This document shows, piece after piece, positions 5,716-8,282 of a stretch of 8,282 bases of DNA. The stretch comes from Deltaproteobacteria bacterium (GTDB lineage: Bacteria; UBA10199; JACPAL01; JACOUP01). The position numbers were made by a program, and so were the translations under genes. Numbering within the stretch: position 1 is the first letter of the stretch; each line of letters begins with the position of its first letter. The stretch covers positions 1 to 8,282 of the forward strand of contig JAUSKE010000155.1 in NCBI GenBank assembly GCA_030649435.1, written 5' to 3'. The notes under the pieces were generated by a model that worked only from the letters and a program-made list of their open reading frames with translations, had not been told where the DNA came from and searched no databases.

Positions 5716-7017
5716 ATGGAGAAGATCGTCTCACTCGCCAAAAGAAGGGGTTTTGTCTTCCAGTCGAGCGAAATCTATGGGGGGCTGAACGGTTTTTGGG
5801 ACTACGGCCCGGTCGGTGTTGAACTCCGCAAAAATCTAAAGGACTCCTGGTGGCGGACGATGGTCCAAAAGAGGGACAACGTCGTTGGACTCGATACCTC
5901 CATTGTCGCCCACCCCAAAACTTGGGTCGCCTCCGGGCATGTCGAAAATTTTACCGACCCGATGGTCGATTGCAAAAAGTGCCACCACCGATTTCGGACC
6001 GATGAGGTGACTGGAAAACAATGCCCTGAATGTAAGGGGGAGTTGACCGAGGCCCGTAAGTTCAACCTGATGTTCAAGACCCATGTCGGGGCGGTCGAAG
6101 AAGAATCCTCCATCGCCTACCTTCGGCCAGAGACCTGTCAGTCTATTTTTACGCAGTTCAAAAATGTGGTTGTGACGAGCCGCCAGAAGATCCCGTTTGG
6201 GATCGCCCAAGTCGGCAAATCGTTCCGCAACGAAATCACGCCGCGAAATTTTATCTTTCGCTCGCGGGAATTTGAACAGATGGAGATGGAGTTTTTTGTC
6301 CGTGGCGCTGAAAGCAGCCATTGGTATGACTATTGGGTGGAAGAACGGTTTCAGTGGTTCCTCTCCCTGGGGATCAACAAGGACAAGCTCCGGAAGCGGG
6401 TTCATGACAAGGACGAGCTCGCCCACTACGCCAAAGGGTGTACCGATATCGAGTACCAATTCCCGTTTGGCTGGTCGGAACTGGAAGGGATTGCCGACCG
6501 TGGCAATTGGGATCTTTCGCAGCACAGCAAGAGTTCCGGCAAGGATCTTTCCTACTTTGATGAAGAGGCGAAGGAAAAATTTGTCCCTTGTGTCGTAGAG
6601 ACCTCCGCTGGTGTCGATCGAACTTTTCTTGTTTTGTTAGCCGATGCCTACCACGAAGAGAAAGCACCAACTTCAGAAGAAGGGAAAGAGGAAGAGCGGA
6701 TTGTGCTCCGTTTTCACCCGCGGATCGCCCCTTTCAAGGCGGCGGTTTTTCCGCTCTCCCGAAAATTGTCGGAACCGGCTAGAAGGCTTGAGCATGAGCT
6801 CCGGCAATCTTTTACGACTGATTACGATGATGCCGGGAGTATCGGTAAGCGGTACCGGCGGCACGATGAAATCGGAACGCCGTATGGCATCACCTACGAT
6901 TTTGAATCGGAGACAGACCAGAAGGTGACGATCCGCGATCGGGATACGATGAAACAGGAGCGGGTCGCCATCAGTCAGGTCAAAGAGTATTTGGCTGAAA
7001 AACTGAAAGGGGCGTAG
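5716..7017 (+). CDS. glyS: Glycyl-tRNA synthetase, single-chain (alpha2, class II) type
   Basis: The enzyme charges tRNA-Gly with glycine. It is the eukaryote/archaea/Gram-positive-like homodimeric type (often named glyQS or glyS), unrelated in subunit plan to the glyQ+glyS alpha2beta2 enzyme. The ATG at 5716 gives 433 residues beginning MEKIVSLAKRRGFVF, the normal family start. The frame is open back to 5521, but that part runs through the divergent promoter and the adaptor gene. Motifs: IYGGLNGFWDYGP (20-32), a compact zinc ribbon (Cys86, Cys89, Cys103, Cys106), FNLMFKT (116-122), LRPETCQSIF (136-145), motif 2 FRNEITPRNFIFR (170-182), motif 3 ETSAGVDRT with Arg302, then an HGTP-type anticodon-binding domain from about 335, with SIGKRYRRHDEIGTP. 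It is shorter than the usual 460-510, mainly in the insertion before motif 2. The stop directly abuts the ppdK start, so the two are probably cotranscribed. Confidence 0.94.
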   Translation: MEKIVSLAKRRGFVFQSSEIYGGLNGFWDYGPVGVELRKNLKDSWWRTMVQKRDNVVGLDTSIVAHPKTWVASGHVENFTDPMVDCKKCHHRFRTDEVTGKQCPECKGELTEARKFNLMFKTHVGAVEEESSIAYLRPETCQSIFTQFKNVVVTSRQKIPFGIAQVGKSFRNEITPRNFIFRSREFEQMEMEFFVRGAESSHWYDYWVEERFQWFLSLGINKDKLRKRVHDKDELAHYAKGCTDIEYQFPFGWSELEGIADRGNWDLSQHSKSSGKDLSYFDEEAKEKFVPCVVETSAGVDRTFLVLLADAYHEEKAPTSEEGKEEERIVLRFHPRIAPFKAAVFPLSRKLSEPARRLEHELRQSFTTDYDDAGSIGKRYRRHDEIGTPYGITYDFESETDQKVTIRDRDTMKQERVAISQVKEYLAEKLKGA

Positions 7018-8282
7018 GTGAAACAGCAAGTTTACTTTTTCGGAAACGGCAAGGCGGATGGGAACGGCCGGATGAAGGATCTCCTTGGTGGTAAAGGGGC
7101 CGGTCTTGCCGAAATGATGTTGCTCGGGATCCCGGTCCCACCGGGCCTCACCATCACGACTGAGGCCTGTATTACCTCGGCCGAGCAGGGTGGCCTTCTG
7201 TCGGCGACCCTCCAGGAAGAGATCCGTCAAAAACTAAAAACTGTTGAAAAAATTATGGAGACCAGTTTTGGGGATCGGCAGAACCCACTACTGGTCTCGG
7301 TTCGTTCGGGGGCCCGCGTAAGCATGCCGGGGATGATGGATACGATCCTCAACCTCGGATTGAATGATGAAACAGTAAAGGGGCTTGCCGAAAAAACAGG
7401 AAATCCCCGATTCGCCTTTGATAGCTACCGTCGGCTGATCCAGATGTATGCCAATGTGGTGTTGGGTCTCGAGGGACGAACCTTTGAAACATTACTCGAA
7501 CAAAAAAAAGAATCACGAGGGGTCTCTTTGGATCGCGATCTAACCGCCGCTGACCTTCAGGACCTGGTGCAAAAATATAAGGCGCAGATCAAAAAGGCGG
7601 GGAAGCAATTTCCAGAAGACCCGTGGGATCAGCTTTGGCAGGCGATCACCGCCGTTTTTCATTCCTGGCACAACAAGCGGGCCCAAGAGTACCGGCGGAT
7701 CCACAAAATTCCCCACCATTGGGGGACGGCGGCCAATATTCAGGCGATGGTTTTTGGCAACATGGGGGATGACTCGGCGACCGGGGTTGCTTTTACGCGG
7801 GACCCTTCCACCGGCGAGAAGATTTTTTTCGGGGAATACCTCATAAACGCGCAAGGGGAAGATGTAGTTGCTGGCATCCGGACACCGGGCAGTCTGAATG
7901 GAACGGCTGATTCCCTCGAGCGGGCGATGCCAGATGTCTATAAGGAATTGGTGTTGATCTACCAGAAGCTCGAAAAACATTACAAGGATATGCAGGATAT
8001 CGAATTTACGATCCAGAAAAAGAAGCTGTGGCTCCTGCAGACCCGGAGCGGCAAACGGACGGCGCAGGCGGCGGTGAAGATCGCCGTCGATATGGTCAAG
8101 GAAAAGATCATCGATGAAAAAACCGCCATCCTTCGTGTGGAACCCTCCATGCTCGATCAACTCCTGCACCCGACGATCGACCCGAAGGCGCCGAAGCAGG
8201 TCATTGCGAAGGGACTCCCTGCCTCGCCCGGTGCGGCGGTAGGACGTGCCGTTTTTACGGCAGACGAAGCGCAACTTTTTGC
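7018..8282 (+). CDS. ppdK: Pyruvate, phosphate dikinase, C-terminus cut off by the window edge
   Basis: PPDK interconverts pyruvate, ATP and phosphate with phosphoenolpyruvate, AMP and pyrophosphate, linking glycolysis and gluconeogenesis in the cytoplasm. The GTG at 7018 opens 421 codons that run off the right edge; full proteins are about 870-910 residues. Present are the N-terminal VYFFGNGKA (5-13), GGKGAGLAEM with Lys26, SVRSGARVSMPGMMD (94-108, Arg96), the nucleotide-binding domain's GDDSATGVAFTRDP (250-263), QDIEFTI with Asp327 and Glu329, LLQTRSGKR (339-347, Gln341 and Arg343), and the entry to the phosphohistidine domain, GLPASPGAAVGR (399-410). The catalytic TSHAA histidine and the PEP/pyruvate barrel lie outside. 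The PPDK-specific GNGKA and SMPGMMD motifs exclude PEP synthase. AAAGGGG (7006-7012) lies 5 bases upstream of the GTG, the best ribosome-binding site in the window, inside the end of glyS. Confidence 0.96.
   Translation, partial: MKQQVYFFGNGKADGNGRMKDLLGGKGAGLAEMMLLGIPVPPGLTITTEACITSAEQGGLLSATLQEEIRQKLKTVEKIMETSFGDRQNPLLVSVRSGARVSMPGMMDTILNLGLNDETVKGLAEKTGNPRFAFDSYRRLIQMYANVVLGLEGRTFETLLEQKKESRGVSLDRDLTAADLQDLVQKYKAQIKKAGKQFPEDPWDQLWQAITAVFHSWHNKRAQEYRRIHKIPHHWGTAANIQAMVFGNMGDDSATGVAFTRDPSTGEKIFFGEYLINAQGEDVVAGIRTPGSLNGTADSLERAMPDVYKELVLIYQKLEKHYKDMQDIEFTIQKKKLWLLQTRSGKRTAQAAVKIAVDMVKEKIIDEKTAILRVEPSMLDQLLHPTIDPKAPKQVIAKGLPASPGAAVGRAVFTADEAQLF

Noticed and set aside
5836..6525. 229-residue minus-strand ORF opposite glyS
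   Set aside because: It overlaps conserved GlyRS motifs on the other strand and resembles no family I know.
7540..8274. 244-residue minus-strand ORF opposite ppdK
   Set aside because: It is antisense to a clear PPDK reading frame and has no recognisable motifs, so it is a shadow ORF.

Overview
The window looks like a housekeeping segment of a Gram-negative bacterial chromosome with roughly balanced to slightly GC-rich composition. A Gram-negative host is suggested by the RND/MFP-type periplasmic adaptor with a lipoprotein-like signal. From memory of the families, without a search, LysA and Rho read most like deltaproteobacterial sequences, and the argH-lysA and glyS-ppdK adjacencies recall Geobacter-type gene orders. 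The single-chain (alpha2) glycyl-tRNA synthetase does not fit a typical deltaproteobacterium, so an uncultured relative is plausible but unproven. No mobile elements, CRISPR arrays, tRNAs, rRNAs or phage genes were seen.

Layout, left to right. (1) A leftward pair runs argH (2212 to 827) then lysA (823 to beyond the left edge, C-terminus missing), covering the last step of arginine synthesis and the last step of lysine synthesis. (2) A 276-base intergenic region (2213-2488) carries back-to-back divergent promoters for argH and rho and a long C-rich rho leader with two small hairpins and a nine-codon upstream ORF. (3) rho (2489-3736, rightward) encodes the transcription termination factor. (4) A leftward pair of exported proteins follows: a periplasmic efflux adaptor (5618 to 4515) then a phosphodiester glycosidase/DUF2233-family protein (4508 to 3750). 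That pair converges on rho with only 13 bases between the stop codons. (5) A rightward pair runs glyS (5716-7017) then ppdK (7018 to beyond the right edge), with no base between the glyS stop and the ppdK GTG start.

The genes are packed into three two-gene transcription units plus rho, and two divergent intergenic regions hold the promoters. The most notable pattern is regulatory. The best promoter matches for argH and the adaptor gene place the -10 box only 8-11 bases before the start codon, with no Shine-Dalgarno sequence, which predicts leaderless or nearly leaderless mRNAs. glyS may share this weakly. By contrast rho has a leader of about 195 nt suited to autoregulation, and ppdK has an ordinary ribosome-binding site.

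I found no convincing new multi-gene system. The second-look items are the leaderless-promoter pattern, the rho leader, the orphan efflux adaptor paired with a glycosidase-like protein, and the compact zinc-ribbon GlyRS sitting beside ppdK.
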